DNA of 64,000 nucleotides from Bdellovibrio bacteriovorus (GCF_001592745.1 NZ_LUKD01000008.1:62001-126000), one strand, 5' to 3'; counted from the first letter of the stretch, positions 8,807 through 17,216 are shown. Numbers and translations: made by a program. Notes: generated by a model not told the origin, from the sequence alone.

Positions 8807-9601
8807 ATGAAAGGCTTAGCATCAGCATTGGCTCTCGTGGGCTTTTTGGCAGCATCTTCATCCGTTGCTGCGATCAAAACAGAAACAGTGGAGTACAAGG
8901 ACGGAAAAACCGCATTAGAAGGGCACATCGCATACAATGAGGATGTAAAATCGGCGCGCCCGGCAGTCTTGATTGTTCATCAATGGATGGGTTTAACCGA
9001 CTATGAAAAAATGCGCGCTCAGCAACTTGCTGAAAAAGGCTATGTTGCATTTGCTATCGATATTTACGGAAAAGACATTCGCCCGACAAACCCGGAAGAA
9101 GCGGGTAAAACGGCAGGTCAGTACCGCAGCGGTGATATGAAAATGTACCGTCAAAGAATCAAAGCGGCATTGGATCACATCACGAAAGATAAAAAAGTAG
9201 ATGCCAAAAACATCGTGATCATTGGCTATTGCTTTGGTGGAACTGGTGCTTTAGAGGCGGCTCGCGCAGGCTTCCCAGTCAAGGGCGCCGTCAGTTTTCA
9301 TGGGGGCTTAAAAACAGCAAAACCTCAGGATACTAAAAGTATCAAACCAAAGCTCTTAGTTCTTCATGGAGCCATTGATCCCAATGTTCCTCGTGCTGAA
9401 GTCGAAGCTTTCATGGATGAAATGAATAAGGCTAAAGCAGATTATCAGTTCATCGCGTACTCCGGGGCTGTACACGCTTTCACCCAAAAAGACGCGGGAA
9501 ATGATATCTCGAAGGGAGTGGCTTATAACGAAGCTGCGGACCGCAGATCGTGGCAGGCCTTCATGGATTTCATGAATGAAGTCAGCCCTGTGACTAAATA
9601 G
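8807..9601 (+). CDS. Secreted dienelactone-hydrolase-family protein
   Basis: 264 residues. A signal peptide ends ASSSVAA near residue 22, so the enzyme is exported. The alpha/beta-hydrolase fold is clear: the HQWMGL oxyanion region, the nucleophile elbow GYCFGG with Cys near 142 (Cys, not Ser, as in dienelactone hydrolases), Asp in HGAIDPNVP near 190 and His in GAVHAFTQ near 223. The catalytic triad is therefore complete. The family cleaves ester or lactone bonds, but many secreted members have unknown substrates. A strong AAAAGGAG site precedes the ATG. A long structured leader lies upstream. Confidence 0.88.
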   Translation: MKGLASALALVGFLAASSSVAAIKTETVEYKDGKTALEGHIAYNEDVKSARPAVLIVHQWMGLTDYEKMRAQQLAEKGYVAFAIDIYGKDIRPTNPEEAGKTAGQYRSGDMKMYRQRIKAALDHITKDKKVDAKNIVIIGYCFGGTGALEAARAGFPVKGAVSFHGGLKTAKPQDTKSIKPKLLVLHGAIDPNVPRAEVEAFMDEMNKAKADYQFIAYSGAVHAFTQKDAGNDISKGVAYNEAADRRSWQAFMDFMNEVSPVTK

Positions 9602-9628
9602 TCGACACACGTGAAATTTTTCAAATGG

Positions 9629-9661
9629 AAGGCTTCTGCCCCTGGCGGAGGCCTTTTTTTG
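9629..9661 (+). terminator. Intrinsic terminator after the hydrolase
   Basis: A 12-bp stem (9629-9640 with 9644-9655, two G-U pairs), CCT loop and seven or more T. Confidence 0.88.
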
Positions 9662-9698
9662 TGGTAAAGACTCCTTTCGATATCAAAAGGGGTTATTC

Positions 9699-10178
9699 AT
9701 GAAATCAGTATTATTCGTAGCACTTATTGCTCTGTCATTCACAGCTCACTCTGCTGTAGCTACTGCATCTCAGGCGGAAGACGTTGTTTCCGCAAAAAAA
9801 GGAAAAGGTAAATCTGAACCAGCTCCTAAAGACCGCGATGAACGTGATGGCGGCGGTGAAGAAGTGGATCCTCGTCAAGAAACTTACGAAGGTAACGATC
9901 GCAGTGAAGGCGGCGGTTACTTCGATGGTGGTGGTTATAATGACGGCGGCGGAATGATCGGAGAGATCTTCACAGTTCCTTCTGGCAAAACATATCCTGT
10001 AACTACAAATGTGAAAAAAGAAGATCGCGGTGACGTAATCGTTTACACGACGACAGTTCAGGAAGACATCAGTGCTTCTGAAACTTGCACGACAATCGTA
10101 ACGACTGTGGTTGATAAGGTGACAGGTAAAGCGATTTCTTCTGATAGCAACGAGTTCTGCAATCGCTGGCCTTTATAA
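9699..10178 (+). CDS. Small secreted Gly/Asp-rich protein, unknown function
   Basis: 159 residues. A signal peptide is followed by a charged, low-complexity stretch (KKGKGKSEPAPKDRDERDGGGEE) and a GGGYFDGGGYNDGGG segment (about 70-85). The C-terminal 70 residues look like a beta-rich domain with two Cys (ETCTTI and EFCNRWPL) that may form a disulfide. Codon use is biased to strongly expressed codons. No family is recognised. An AAGGGG site sits just upstream of the ATG, and it is bounded by terminators on both sides, so it is transcribed alone. Confidence 0.72.
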   Translation: MKSVLFVALIALSFTAHSAVATASQAEDVVSAKKGKGKSEPAPKDRDERDGGGEEVDPRQETYEGNDRSEGGGYFDGGGYNDGGGMIGEIFTVPSGKTYPVTTNVKKEDRGDVIVYTTTVQEDISASETCTTIVTTVVDKVTGKAISSDSNEFCNRWPL

Positions 10179-10202
10179 TATCTAATTTCAAGATTATTGA
10201 AG

Positions 10203-10236
10203 TAAAAAGGCTGACGTTATGTCAGCCTTTTTTATT
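10203..10236. terminator. Bidirectional intrinsic terminator
   Basis: AAAAAGGCTGAC, GTTAT loop, GTCAGCCTTTTTT. Symmetric A and T tracts between convergent genes. Confidence 0.9.
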
Positions 10237-10251
10237 TGGAGCATTCATTTT

Positions 10252-10701
10252 TTAAGAAGCTTCAGACTCTTTTTCTTTTCTTCGGCTCTGGCGTTCTTCT
10301 ACAAAATCCATCACTAGTAAAGCGACAGCACTTTCGAGAGCACCACTTTTTCCTTGGCTACTCGAAGGTTTTTCACCAAAGCCCATAGCTTTAAGCCATG
10401 TTTGCCGGCGAAGGCTGTAAATTAAAACGGCCGCTGAGATCAACGTCATTCCCAAGTAGATCCACATGCCTGTTGAAAAATAAAAAGCTTCGTCACTGTC
10501 AAACTGACCAGCGATTCGAGAAATCAACAAAGAAAGCCCTACGCAGAAAAGCGCCAGTGCTCCAATGCACGAAGTAACGATTAAACCCAGCGATCTTAAA
10601 TGCAAAACAAGTTGCTGAGTCAAAGCAACCCCAGGCTCTTTAAAAAGATTCTTCGCACTGCCCATGAAAAAAGAAAGAAGAGGTAAGAGAAGCTTCATCA
10701 T
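10252..10701 (-). CDS. YqjE-like (phage-holin-superfamily) membrane protein
   Basis: 149 residues with two membrane helices (about 36-60, LGLIVTSCIGALALFCVGLSLL; and about 75-95, MWIYLGMTLISAAVLIYSL) and a charged cytosolic tail ending RQSRRKEKESEAS. Topology and its placement directly after a DUF883 gene match the yqjD-yqjE pair of other proteobacteria; the family was called holin-like on topology only. Two ATG codons are adjacent at the start. The gene begins 1 bp after the stop of the DUF883 gene, so they are cotranslated. Function is unproven; a membrane or stress role is usual for the family. Confidence 0.68.
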   Translation of the reverse strand: MMKLLLPLLSFFMGSAKNLFKEPGVALTQQLVLHLRSLGLIVTSCIGALALFCVGLSLLISRIAGQFDSDEAFYFSTGMWIYLGMTLISAAVLIYSLRRQTWLKAMGFGEKPSSSQGKSGALESAVALLVMDFVEERQSRRKEKESEAS

Positions 10702-10702
10702 A

Positions 10703-10933
10703 CTAATCGTCCTTCCTTCTATAAATCATACGCGCAATAACGAACCCTGCCAAAACAGCCATGCCCACCGAAGCCCACGGATTTTCTTTTACAAAAGCCG
10801 TCGCAACGTCCTTGGCTTCTTTGGCTTGCTTCTTTTGTTCGTCAGGAATTTTGTCTTCCAAAGACTTTTTGTAGTGCTGCAATTCTTCTTGCAGTTGCTT
10901 TTTAATTTCCGCAATCAATTCACTGCGATCCAT
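10703..10933 (-). CDS. ElaB/YqjD-like DUF883 membrane-anchored protein
   Basis: 76 residues. A long amphipathic coiled helix (about 1-45, rich in Lys and Glu) is followed by the family hallmark ENPWASVGMAVLAGFVIARMI and a basic RRK end. DUF883 proteins such as E. coli YqjD and ElaB are tail-anchored in the inner membrane and can bind ribosomes in stationary phase. It is the first gene of a two-gene unit with the YqjE-like protein. An AGGA-type ribosome site precedes the ATG. Confidence 0.82.
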   Translation of the reverse strand: MDRSELIAEIKKQLQEELQHYKKSLEDKIPDEQKKQAKEAKDVATAFVKENPWASVGMAVLAGFVIARMIYRRKDD

Positions 10934-11005
10934 GCTGCCGTCCTAGGTTGATAAATATTTCTCTGTTTCGGCAGAATGAGCTCTCTGTTTTAGCTCGAAG
11001 GCGGA

Positions 11006-11026
11006 CTCCAGGTCTATGGTCTGGAG
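11006..11026. terminator. Hairpin without T-run after the LysR gene
   Basis: CTCCAG and CTGGAG enclose a 9-nt loop just beyond the LysR stop on the minus strand. No T tract follows on either strand, so any termination role is doubtful; it could protect a 3' end. Confidence 0.3.
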
Positions 11027-11033
11027 CTTTCGA

Positions 11034-11873
11034 TTAGAATTTGGATTTAGAGATCGCTTCTAAGATAGCTTTTCCGGTGGCGGTGCGCTTAAGACTGGGA
11101 CGATAGACTACGCACAAGGAGTCCTTAAAGCTTGCCACGTGATCGTGGGCTTCCTCGATAGAAGAGAAGTTCGACATAATCACGCGTTTAGGAAGAATCG
11201 CATGCCCCGCACCTGCTTGCAGAAGAGTCGCGATGACTTCTAAATTTGAAGATGCAATCTTACGGGCGTAGCGAATGCCTTTTTTTTGAAGACGTTCCAG
11301 AATGGTTTGAGCCTGAAAAAGATTGGCATCATAAATCAATGTGTCCTGAATCGGAGCACCCTTCTTTTTCCAAACCGTCACTTCATCTGCGCAGATCTCT
11401 TTGATAACCAGATCAGGATGCCTTTCAGGATTTACGACAAGACCGATATCGACGAAACTATCACGAACCATTTGTAAAATATTTCGCGAAAGATCATGCA
11501 TTAATTGTACGTTGAGTTGCGGATGATCTTTCAATAATGTCGGTAAAAAAACGGGCAGTGTATAGCGGCCTACGGAAGGGTGTACACCCAAACGCACAGT
11601 GCCTTTGACCGTTTGATCTAAAGATCCGGCTTCACGCACCATCTCGTCCCACAGCTCCAGCATTTGATCTGAGTACTGATAGATCTGAAGGCCCGTCGGA
11701 GTCAACGTCACACCTTTTTTTGACCGTTCAAAGAGAGTGACTCCTAACATGTCCTCGAGCTTACGCATAGCCACGGTCAGTGTCGGTTGACTGACATGGA
11801 GCTCTTGAGCCGCGCGAGACATATTTCCCGTTCTAGCGATAGTCTTAAAGTATTTAAGAACGTCAATATCCAT
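11034..11873 (-). CDS. LysR-family transcriptional regulator
   Basis: 279 residues. The N-terminal winged helix-turn-helix (about 1-60) has the LysR pattern: FKTIARTGNMSRAAQELHVSQPTLTVAMRKLE, then LFERSKKGVTLTPTG. The rest is a periplasmic-binding-protein-like effector domain (about 88-275; GTVRLGVHPSVGRYTLPVFLP). It is divergently placed from a small secreted protein gene, the classical arrangement for autoregulation plus control of the neighbour. The shared 102 bp is AT-rich and holds a GATAAT-N11-ATTATC inverted repeat. The effector is not known. Confidence 0.9.
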   Translation of the reverse strand: MDIDVLKYFKTIARTGNMSRAAQELHVSQPTLTVAMRKLEDMLGVTLFERSKKGVTLTPTGLQIYQYSDQMLELWDEMVREAGSLDQTVKGTVRLGVHPSVGRYTLPVFLPTLLKDHPQLNVQLMHDLSRNILQMVRDSFVDIGLVVNPERHPDLVIKEICADEVTVWKKKGAPIQDTLIYDANLFQAQTILERLQKKGIRYARKIASSNLEVIATLLQAGAGHAILPKRVIMSNFSSIEEAHDHVASFKDSLCVVYRPSLKRTATGKAILEAISKSKF

Positions 11874-11896
11874 AGTTAAAATTAATCACAGTTATA

Positions 11897-11919
11897 GATA
11901 ATCATCAATTTTAATTATC
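11897..11919. promoter_or_regulatory. Candidate LysR operator
   Basis: A perfect inverted repeat, GATAAT and ATTATC with an 11-bp spacer, lies 24 bp from the LysR start and 57 bp from the divergent start. Spacing fits the T-N11-A rule of LysR binding sites. Confidence 0.5.
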
Positions 11920-11975
11920 ATAGTTTATAGTAAATATAGCCCCGTGCTTTGCACATAACACCAAACGGGGGATAT

Positions 11976-12449
11976 ATGAAACTAGTTAAGATCGTTTTAG
12001 GGCTTGGGTTCCTTTTGACCGTGAGCTTCAATGCCAACGCGAACATCACAGAGACAGTTATTTCCGAAAAGACATTCCGCTTGCCAGTGGATATTTCAAC
12101 GGCCCAAGTGCGTAAGACCAATGCGGGCTACGGCGAACTTTATTTGGTCAAAGTTCTAATTCCGGGACTAGCGGCCGTGACAGTTCTGAATCATCGCAAC
12201 GTCGGCGAAAATGCCCCTTGCATGGCTACTTACGAAACAACAAGTATCGAAGACGTCATTCAGAATAATCCGGCAACAGAACATTACGACATCACGGTAA
12301 CCCAAACTAAACTTGCTTACCCGGATTGGGAAAACACAAAATGTATAGTTCATTTGCAAGAAAAGGTATCTGCGAAGATCCGCGGTTATAACTTTGTGCA
12401 TTCAGCCAGCACACCACTTCAAGAACGTCATATTGACGATTGTAAATAA
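11976..12449 (+). CDS. Small secreted protein of unknown function
   Basis: 157 residues from the ATG at 11976, which has a GGGGGA ribosome site seven bases upstream; an in-frame ATG at 11949 lacks one. The signal peptide (LGLGFLLTVSFNANA) is cut near residue 20. The mature part is beta-rich with three Cys (APCMATYE, TKCIVHL and DDCK at the end), suggesting a disulfide-bonded periplasmic protein. No family recognised. It faces the LysR gene across a putative operator, so it is a likely target of that regulator. Confidence 0.72.
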   Translation: MKLVKIVLGLGFLLTVSFNANANITETVISEKTFRLPVDISTAQVRKTNAGYGELYLVKVLIPGLAAVTVLNHRNVGENAPCMATYETTSIEDVIQNNPATEHYDITVTQTKLAYPDWENTKCIVHLQEKVSAKIRGYNFVHSASTPLQERHIDDCK

Positions 12450-12598
12450 ACATGTCGGCGGGCTTTGATAAGAAGCTCGCCAAGGCCGTGCTTTTGAACC
12501 TCTACCTAGGTCTGGTATTGCCTCAAACCTTTGTCGTAAGACAAGCAAACTGCAAAACTGAGAAAAGTCTTAATACTCATTACCAAGAGGGGAACGTA

Positions 12599-13378
12599 AT
12601 GAAGTTTTTGAATCATCTTGTTTTAGCAGTACTTATTCTGACAACGGGCACTTCATGGGCCGTTGACGACGTTCAATCAAAAATCGTAGGCGGAGTCGAA
12701 GCCACTCCCGGTGAATTTCCATTCATCGTATCTTTGCAGGGTTCAACAGGCCACTTTTGCGGCGGATCGTTGATTCGCAAAAACTGGGTGCTGACGGCTG
12801 CTCACTGTGTAAAAGGTTCTACCGTAAGAAGTGTAGCCATCGGATTGCACGACCAAAAACAAATCTCTAAAGCCGAAGTGATTAAAACAAAGCGCGTGAT
12901 TCCGCATCCACAATACGATGATAACAATGCCGACTTCGACTACGCCTTGATCGAGCTGCAAAAAGATTCTACGTATGAGCCCATCGCGATCAACACAACC
13001 GAAATCGAAGTTCCTGAAACGGCTGATGGCGAAATCGTAGCGACAGTAGCAGGGTGGGGCGCAACGAGAGAGAACTCTTACAGCTTGCCATCACGTCTGC
13101 AAAAAGTAGATGTGCCTTTAGTACCGCACGAACTTTGCAATAAGAACTACAAAAACAACATCACAAGCCGCATGCTTTGCGCAGGTTATGCACGTGGTGG
13201 AAAAGACTCATGCCAAGGCGATAGCGGAGGCCCCTTGATCGCAAGAGGCGGCATGATGGGACAAAGTGTTCTTATCGGAGTCGTCAGCTGGGGTGAAGGC
13301 TGCGCTCGAGCAAACCTTCCAGGCGTTTACGCGAAAGTCAGCGAAGCAACAACATGGATTGAGCAAACAGCTCGCTAA
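12599..13378 (+). CDS. Secreted trypsin-like serine protease (S1 family)
   Basis: 259 residues. The ATG at 12599 follows an AGAGGGG site and opens a signal peptide ending SWA; the frame is open for 49 codons further upstream but without such a site. The zymogen cut point precedes IVGG (29-32). The catalytic triad is complete: His69 in LTAAHC, Asp114 in DFDYALIEL and Ser209 in GDSGGP. Asp203, six before Ser209, corresponds to chymotrypsin Asp189 and predicts cleavage after Lys or Arg. Six Cys sit at the positions of trypsin disulfides. Secreted trypsins of this kind are plentiful in Bdellovibrio and are presumed to digest prey proteins. A terminator follows. Confidence 0.95.
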   Translation: MKFLNHLVLAVLILTTGTSWAVDDVQSKIVGGVEATPGEFPFIVSLQGSTGHFCGGSLIRKNWVLTAAHCVKGSTVRSVAIGLHDQKQISKAEVIKTKRVIPHPQYDDNNADFDYALIELQKDSTYEPIAINTTEIEVPETADGEIVATVAGWGATRENSYSLPSRLQKVDVPLVPHELCNKNYKNNITSRMLCAGYARGGKDSCQGDSGGPLIARGGMMGQSVLIGVVSWGEGCARANLPGVYAKVSEATTWIEQTAR

Positions 13379-13383
13379 AAAAT

Positions 13384-13416
13384 AAAAAGGGAAAGGATCA
13401 AACCTTTCCCTTTTTT
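13384..13416. terminator. Bidirectional intrinsic terminator
   Basis: AAAAAGGGAAAGG, ATCAAA loop, CCTTTCCC and TTTTTT between convergent genes. Confidence 0.9.
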
Positions 13417-13440
13417 CTTTTCAAATTAAGAAACAAAAAA

Positions 13441-13809
13441 TCAAATCATTCGACGAGTTACAAGAACGGCCACAAAAGCCGAAAGCAATCCCAACAAGGG
13501 ACTAGCAATCAAATAACTAAGACTCAAAAAAGCCTTCCCTTTAAAAAGTAAATCCAGAGACTGAACCGAATAAGCCGAAAAAGTAGTGAACCCACCACAA
13601 AAGCCAACCATCAATCCCGTCAACAAAGCTTGCGACATGATCCCACGCTCCCCCAGAGCATAAATAACACCCGCAACAAAACATCCCAGAATATTGATTG
13701 TAAAAGTGCTTAGAGGAAATCCCGCCGAAGAAGGCGCAATCAAACGATCAACACCATAGCGACTCAAAACTCCCAAAACACCAAAGGAAATGACAAAAAG
13801 AATTTGCAT
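13441..13809 (-). CDS. crcB: Fluoride channel FluC/CrcB
   Basis: 122 residues with four membrane helices, the normal family size. The signature GFCGGFTTFSAYS (about 69-81) carries the TTFS segment that lines the dual fluoride pores; an early GVLSRYGVDRLI segment is also typical. The protein works as an antiparallel homodimer in the inner membrane and lets fluoride leave the cell. It is a single gene. I looked for a fluoride riboswitch upstream and did not find one, so regulation is probably different from many homologues. Confidence 0.93.
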   Translation of the reverse strand: MQILFVISFGVLGVLSRYGVDRLIAPSSAGFPLSTFTINILGCFVAGVIYALGERGIMSQALLTGLMVGFCGGFTTFSAYSVQSLDLLFKGKAFLSLSYLIASPLLGLLSAFVAVLVTRRMI

Positions 13810-14015
13810 GTCTCTATGAAAACAAAATTAAAACCTTAATGTCAAAACATACAAAAAGGGCACTCGAAAATATAATTTTCAGCGTCCTTCCAACCAAATG
13901 AAAGCCGAACGAAATCCTAATGAGAAACGTCTAAGATGCCGGTGTATTTTTTAGGTCGCTTTATTGACGAGAAGCATTTTTAGGAGTGACATCCTCGACA
14001 AGAAAAGAGGAGTTT

Positions 14016-14456
14016 ATGAAAAAATATTTTTTCTTAGCAGCACTATCCTGCGCACTTATCACTCAGGGCGCTCAAGCCGCCACACATGAAATCAAAATGC
14101 TAAACAACGGCAAAGACGGCATCATGGTTTTCGAGCCAGGTTACCTAAAAGCCAACAAAGGTGACACCATCAAATTCGTCCCGACAGACCCAGCCCACGA
14201 CGTCTCATCCGTATCGATCCCCACGGGCGCCAAACCCTTCCAAGCCGCCGTAGGTAAAGCCATCACAGTGAAAGTTAGCGAAGAAGGCATTTACCTCTAC
14301 GAATGCAAAGCCCACTTACCAATGGCCATGGTCGGAGTCATCCAAGTAGGAACCCCCAAAAATCTAAGCGAAGTAAAAAAGAGCGCACAATCCTTATCAC
14401 CCCAATTCGTGATGCACAAAGATCGCCTCGATAAATACCTAGCCCAAGTAAAATAA
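14016..14456 (+). CDS. Pseudoazurin-like blue copper protein
   Basis: 146 residues from the ATG at 14016, which follows an AGAGGAG site; an upstream in-frame ATG at 13986 is less likely. The signal peptide ends AQA near residue 21. The mature cupredoxin has type 1 copper ligands at His61 (PAHDV), Cys97 and His100 (YECKAH) and Met105 (MAMVGV), spaced as in pseudoazurin. It is a periplasmic electron carrier, in other bacteria a donor to nitrite or nitrous oxide reductases or to cytochrome oxidases. No partner lies next to it. The C-terminal 30 residues (KNLSEVKKSAQ onwards) form an extra helix, as in pseudoazurins. Confidence 0.9.
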   Translation: MKKYFFLAALSCALITQGAQAATHEIKMLNNGKDGIMVFEPGYLKANKGDTIKFVPTDPAHDVSSVSIPTGAKPFQAAVGKAITVKVSEEGIYLYECKAHLPMAMVGVIQVGTPKNLSEVKKSAQSLSPQFVMHKDRLDKYLAQVK

Positions 14457-14463
14457 GAAAAAG

Positions 14464-14497
14464 AAAAAAAGCCGGATGGTTCAGCCTCCCATCCGGT
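14464..14497 (-). terminator. Hairpin with a minus-strand T-run behind pseudoazurin
   Basis: CCGGATGG (14472-14479) pairs with CCATCCGG (14489-14496). The T-run lies on the minus strand only, so it would stop transcripts coming from the fusA side rather than the pseudoazurin message. Confidence 0.55.
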
Positions 14498-14656
14498 TCC
14501 TTAGATAAACAATCAATCACGACACGACGGGCGCTGATAAAAAATCAGAATCTCTATCCCCCAAAAACACAGGCTGAATTTACAGAAGTAATTCCAAAAA
14601 ATTGAACTCAAAACACTCAACACCAGGGACTTTTATTTTGCCTACCCGGACTTCGT

Positions 14657-14806
14657 CGAGATTGGAAGAGGGTTTAAGGGTTAACACGTAGAGCGGCCTT
14701 CGGCGGGGCCTGGACGGCCCGAACCAACGGCAAAGCCGTTGGCGCCGACTGAGCCACGAAGGCGTGCCGCACGAAGTGCTAACCCTTAAACCCTCTTCCA
14801 ATCTCG
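14657..14806 (-). repeat. Long palindromic element, core family 1, copy A
   Basis: Arms 14657-14687 and 14776-14806 are inverted copies, 30 of 31 bases matching. The 88-nt GC-rich interior holds a perfect inner hairpin CCAACGGC-AAA-GCCGTTGG (14724-14742). Read on the minus strand, the interior matches the interior of the element at 59365-59521 (26 of 30 and 27 of 32 bases on the two sides of the inner hairpin). The arms do not match between the copies. It lies between convergent genes. No T-run follows, so it is not an ordinary intrinsic terminator. Confidence 0.85.
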
Positions 14807-14827
14807 CAACGACAGCCCGAAAAAGGC

Positions 14828-14862
14828 AAAAAAAAAGCCCCGTGTCTCCACGGGGCTTTGTG
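14828..14862 (-). terminator. Intrinsic terminator for fusA
   Basis: AAAGCCCCGTG (14834-14844), TCTC loop, CACGGGGCTTT (14849-14859); on the minus strand the stem is followed by a run of nine T. Confidence 0.92.
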
Positions 14863-14882
14863 ATTCAAAAAAGAACCAAGAA

Positions 14883-16991
14883 TTACTTCTGCTCAGCTGC
14901 GCGCTTCGCTTGGTATTTCTTAACAAGTTCCTCTTGGATATTACGAGGTACAGCAGCGTACTTCGCGAATTCCATAGAGAACTCACCTTTACCTTTAGTC
15001 GCAGAACGAAGATCCGTAGAGTAACCGAACATTTCTGTTAGTGGTACTTCGGCTTCGATCACACAGTTACCTTCGAAAGCTGTAGTAGCTACGATAGTAC
15101 CGCGGCGTTGGTTGATTTGACCAACAGCTGCACCTTGGTATTCGTCTGGAACTGTCGTCTCAAGCTTCATGATAGGCTCAAGAACAGTTGGTTTTGCTTG
15201 AGGGTACACTTCACGAAGAGCCGCCATACCAGCGATTTTAAACGCCATGTATGAAGAGTCGACGTCATGGTATGCACCGTCATCCAAGTGAACTTCAACA
15301 CCCACGATTGGGAAGCCGATAAGAGGACCTTTAACAGTTTGCTCTTTGAAACCTTCTTCAACAGCTGGGATGAATTCTTTAGGGATACGACCACCGACAA
15401 CGTTGTTAACGAATTTAAACGTTGAACCGTCTTCTTGTGGTGCAAGTGGAAGGATTTTACCCACACACTTCGCGTATTGACCCGAACCACCCGTTTGTTT
15501 TTTGTGAGTGTAATCGTAAGCAGCCTCTTGAGAGATTGTCTCACGGTAAGCAACCTGTGGTTGACCCACGATCACTTCACAGTTGAACTCACGTTTCATA
15601 CGTTCGATGTAGATCTCTAAGTGCAACTCACCCATACCAGAGATGATAGTCTCGTTGGATTCCTCGTCACGGTGAACGCGGAAAGTAGGGTCTTCCTTAC
15701 GGAATTTTTGCAACGCTTTAGAGAAGTTATTAGCACCGGCTTTGTCTTTTGGAGCAACAGCCAAGCTGATAACTGAATCAGGAACGTGCATTGATTGCAT
15801 AGAAGCTTCAATTTTGTCGTCACAGAAAGTGTCACCAGACGCACAGTCGATACCGAACAATGCAACGATGTCACCAGCGTAAGCTGTGTCGATGTCTTCC
15901 ATTTTATCAGAGTGCATACGAACCAAACGAGGAATCTTAACAGATTTCTTGTTAGATTGGTTGATGATGAAATCACCTTTGCCCATTTTACCTTGGTAAA
16001 TGCGCATGTAAGTCAACTGACCAAATGGAGTTTCTTGAAGTTTGAACGCCAAAGAAACCAATGGTTTTGTGCTGTCTGGGAATAGGTCAAATTTTTCTTC
16101 GTTCTTAGTAAGATCAAGAGCTTGCTCTTTTTTCTCAGCTGGAGAAGGAAGGTAGTAAGTAACCGCATCCATCAAACGTTGAACACCTTTGTTCTTAAAC
16201 GCTGAACCGCAAAGAACTGGAACGAACTTCAAGCTGATAGTTCCTTTACGGATAGCCGCACGGATTTCTTCAGTTGTTGGTTCTTCTTCCATCAAGAATT
16301 TTTCTTCGATAGCAGAGTCAACGTCAGCCAATTTACCGATCATGATTTGACGGTATTTTTTAGCTGTTTCAACTAGGTCTGCAGGGATGTCCTGAACAGA
16401 AACGGTTTCACCGTTTTCACCTTCGTTGATGTAAGCTTTCATGTCAGTCAAATCAACGTGACCACGATGTTGATCTTCCAAACCGATTGGGATTTGGATC
16501 ATAACTGCGTTCAAACGCAATTTTTCGATCAAAGCATCAGTAACACGGTAAGGGTTCGCACCTTGGCGGTCCAATTTGTTAACAAAAGCCAAACGAGGTA
16601 CGTTGTAACGTTTCATCTGACGGTCAACAGTGATGGATTGAGATTGAACGCCGGCAACACCGCAAAGAAGCAAGATCGCACCGTCAAGAACGCGAAGAGA
16701 ACGTTCAACTTCAACTGTGAAGTCCACGTGCCCCGGTGTATCGATCAAGTTAATTGTATAATCCTTCCACTGAACCTGAGTCGCAGCAGATTGGATTGTG
16801 ATACCTTTTTCTCTCTCTAGATCCATGGAGTCCATTGTTGCACCAACGCCGTCTTTTCCACGAACTTCGTGGATAGCGTGGATTCTTCCTCCATAGAACA
16901 AAATACGCTCAGAAGTCGTCGTCTTACCCGAGTCGATGTGAGCCGAGATACCGATGTTTCTGACCATATCAATATTCCACTTTTTGGACAT
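14883..16991 (-). CDS. fusA: Elongation factor G, spdEFG1-like
   Basis: 702 residues, full length. All EF-G domains are present: the GTPase domain with P-loop AHIDSGKTT (17-25), DTPGH and NKLD motifs, domain II, and domains III-V ending near [14 protein letters not shown] moves tRNAs and mRNA through the ribosome using GTP. The P-loop has Ser where canonical EF-G has Ala (HIDAGKTT); the HIDSGKTT form is typical of mitochondrial EFG1 and the spdEFG1 group of spirochaetes, planctomycetes and delta-proteobacteria, in which translocation and ribosome recycling are split between two paralogues. It is not next to ribosomal protein genes here. The 225-bp upstream region has a small CTCCG-CGGAG hairpin in the leader. 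Confidence 0.95.
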   Translation of the reverse strand: MSKKWNIDMVRNIGISAHIDSGKTTTSERILFYGGRIHAIHEVRGKDGVGATMDSMDLEREKGITIQSAATQVQWKDYTINLIDTPGHVDFTVEVERSLRVLDGAILLLCGVAGVQSQSITVDRQMKRYNVPRLAFVNKLDRQGANPYRVTDALIEKLRLNAVMIQIPIGLEDQHRGHVDLTDMKAYINEGENGETVSVQDIPADLVETAKKYRQIMIGKLADVDSAIEEKFLMEEEPTTEEIRAAIRKGTISLKFVPVLCGSAFKNKGVQRLMDAVTYYLPSPAEKKEQALDLTKNEEKFDLFPDSTKPLVSLAFKLQETPFGQLTYMRIYQGKMGKGDFIINQSNKKSVKIPRLVRMHSDKMEDIDTAYAGDIVALFGIDCASGDTFCDDKIEASMQSMHVPDSVISLAVAPKDKAGANNFSKALQKFRKEDPTFRVHRDEESNETIISGMGELHLEIYIERMKREFNCEVIVGQPQVAYRETISQEAAYDYTHKKQTGGSGQYAKCVGKILPLAPQEDGSTFKFVNNVVGGRIPKEFIPAVEEGFKEQTVKGPLIGFPIVGVEVHLDDGAYHDVDSSYMAFKIAGMAALREVYPQAKPTVLEPIMKLETTVPDEYQGAAVGQINQRRGTIVATTAFEGNCVIEAEVPLTEMFGYSTDLRSATKGKGEFSMEFAKYAAVPRNIQEELVKKYQAKRAAEQK

Positions 16992-17031
16992 ATCTTTACC
17001 CTTCGTATTTGGTCGTTAAGTGATTTATCCA

Positions 17032-17047
17032 AACTCCGTTTCGGAGT
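17032..17047 (-). promoter_or_regulatory. Small hairpin in the fusA leader
   Basis: ACTCCG and CGGAGT enclose TTT about 40 bp upstream of the fusA start on the minus strand. It may be a 5' stabilising stem; no regulatory role is shown. The remaining 225 bp upstream region shows nothing else I can support beyond an AT-rich tract near 17070-17110. Confidence 0.3.
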
Positions 17048-17216
17048 CGATTTTAGCCACTGATTTTGTTAACTTTTATGAAAGTATTCGAAGTACCATC
17101 AATTACAAATAAGTGCAAAAGAAGATTCTACGCCACCCTTACGACGCAATGCCACAAAATTCTTTTGGCAGAGGGTAAAACCTTCTCCTAAAAGCCCCCT
17201 ATGATAACCTCAAAAC

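Larger units (their letters stand above)
14457..14882. other. Gene-free 426 bp between pseudoazurin and fusA
   Basis: No coding region was recognised. The interval holds, in order, the minus-strand hairpin (14464-14497), about 150 bp without recognisable signals, the long palindromic element (14657-14806), and the fusA terminator (14828-14862). Confidence 0.8.

Noticed and set aside
12452..12598. A 49-residue N-terminal extension of the trypsin-like protein
   Set aside because: The ATG at 12599 has a strong ribosome site and opens a signal peptide; the extension would bury it.
13810..14015. Possible fluoride riboswitch upstream of the FluC gene
   Set aside because: I looked on the minus strand for the conserved fluoride-aptamer segments and found none.
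14657..14806. Reading the palindrome as an insertion-sequence remnant or an intrinsic terminator
   Set aside because: It has no transposase or target-site duplication that I can see, and no T-run follows the stem on either strand.
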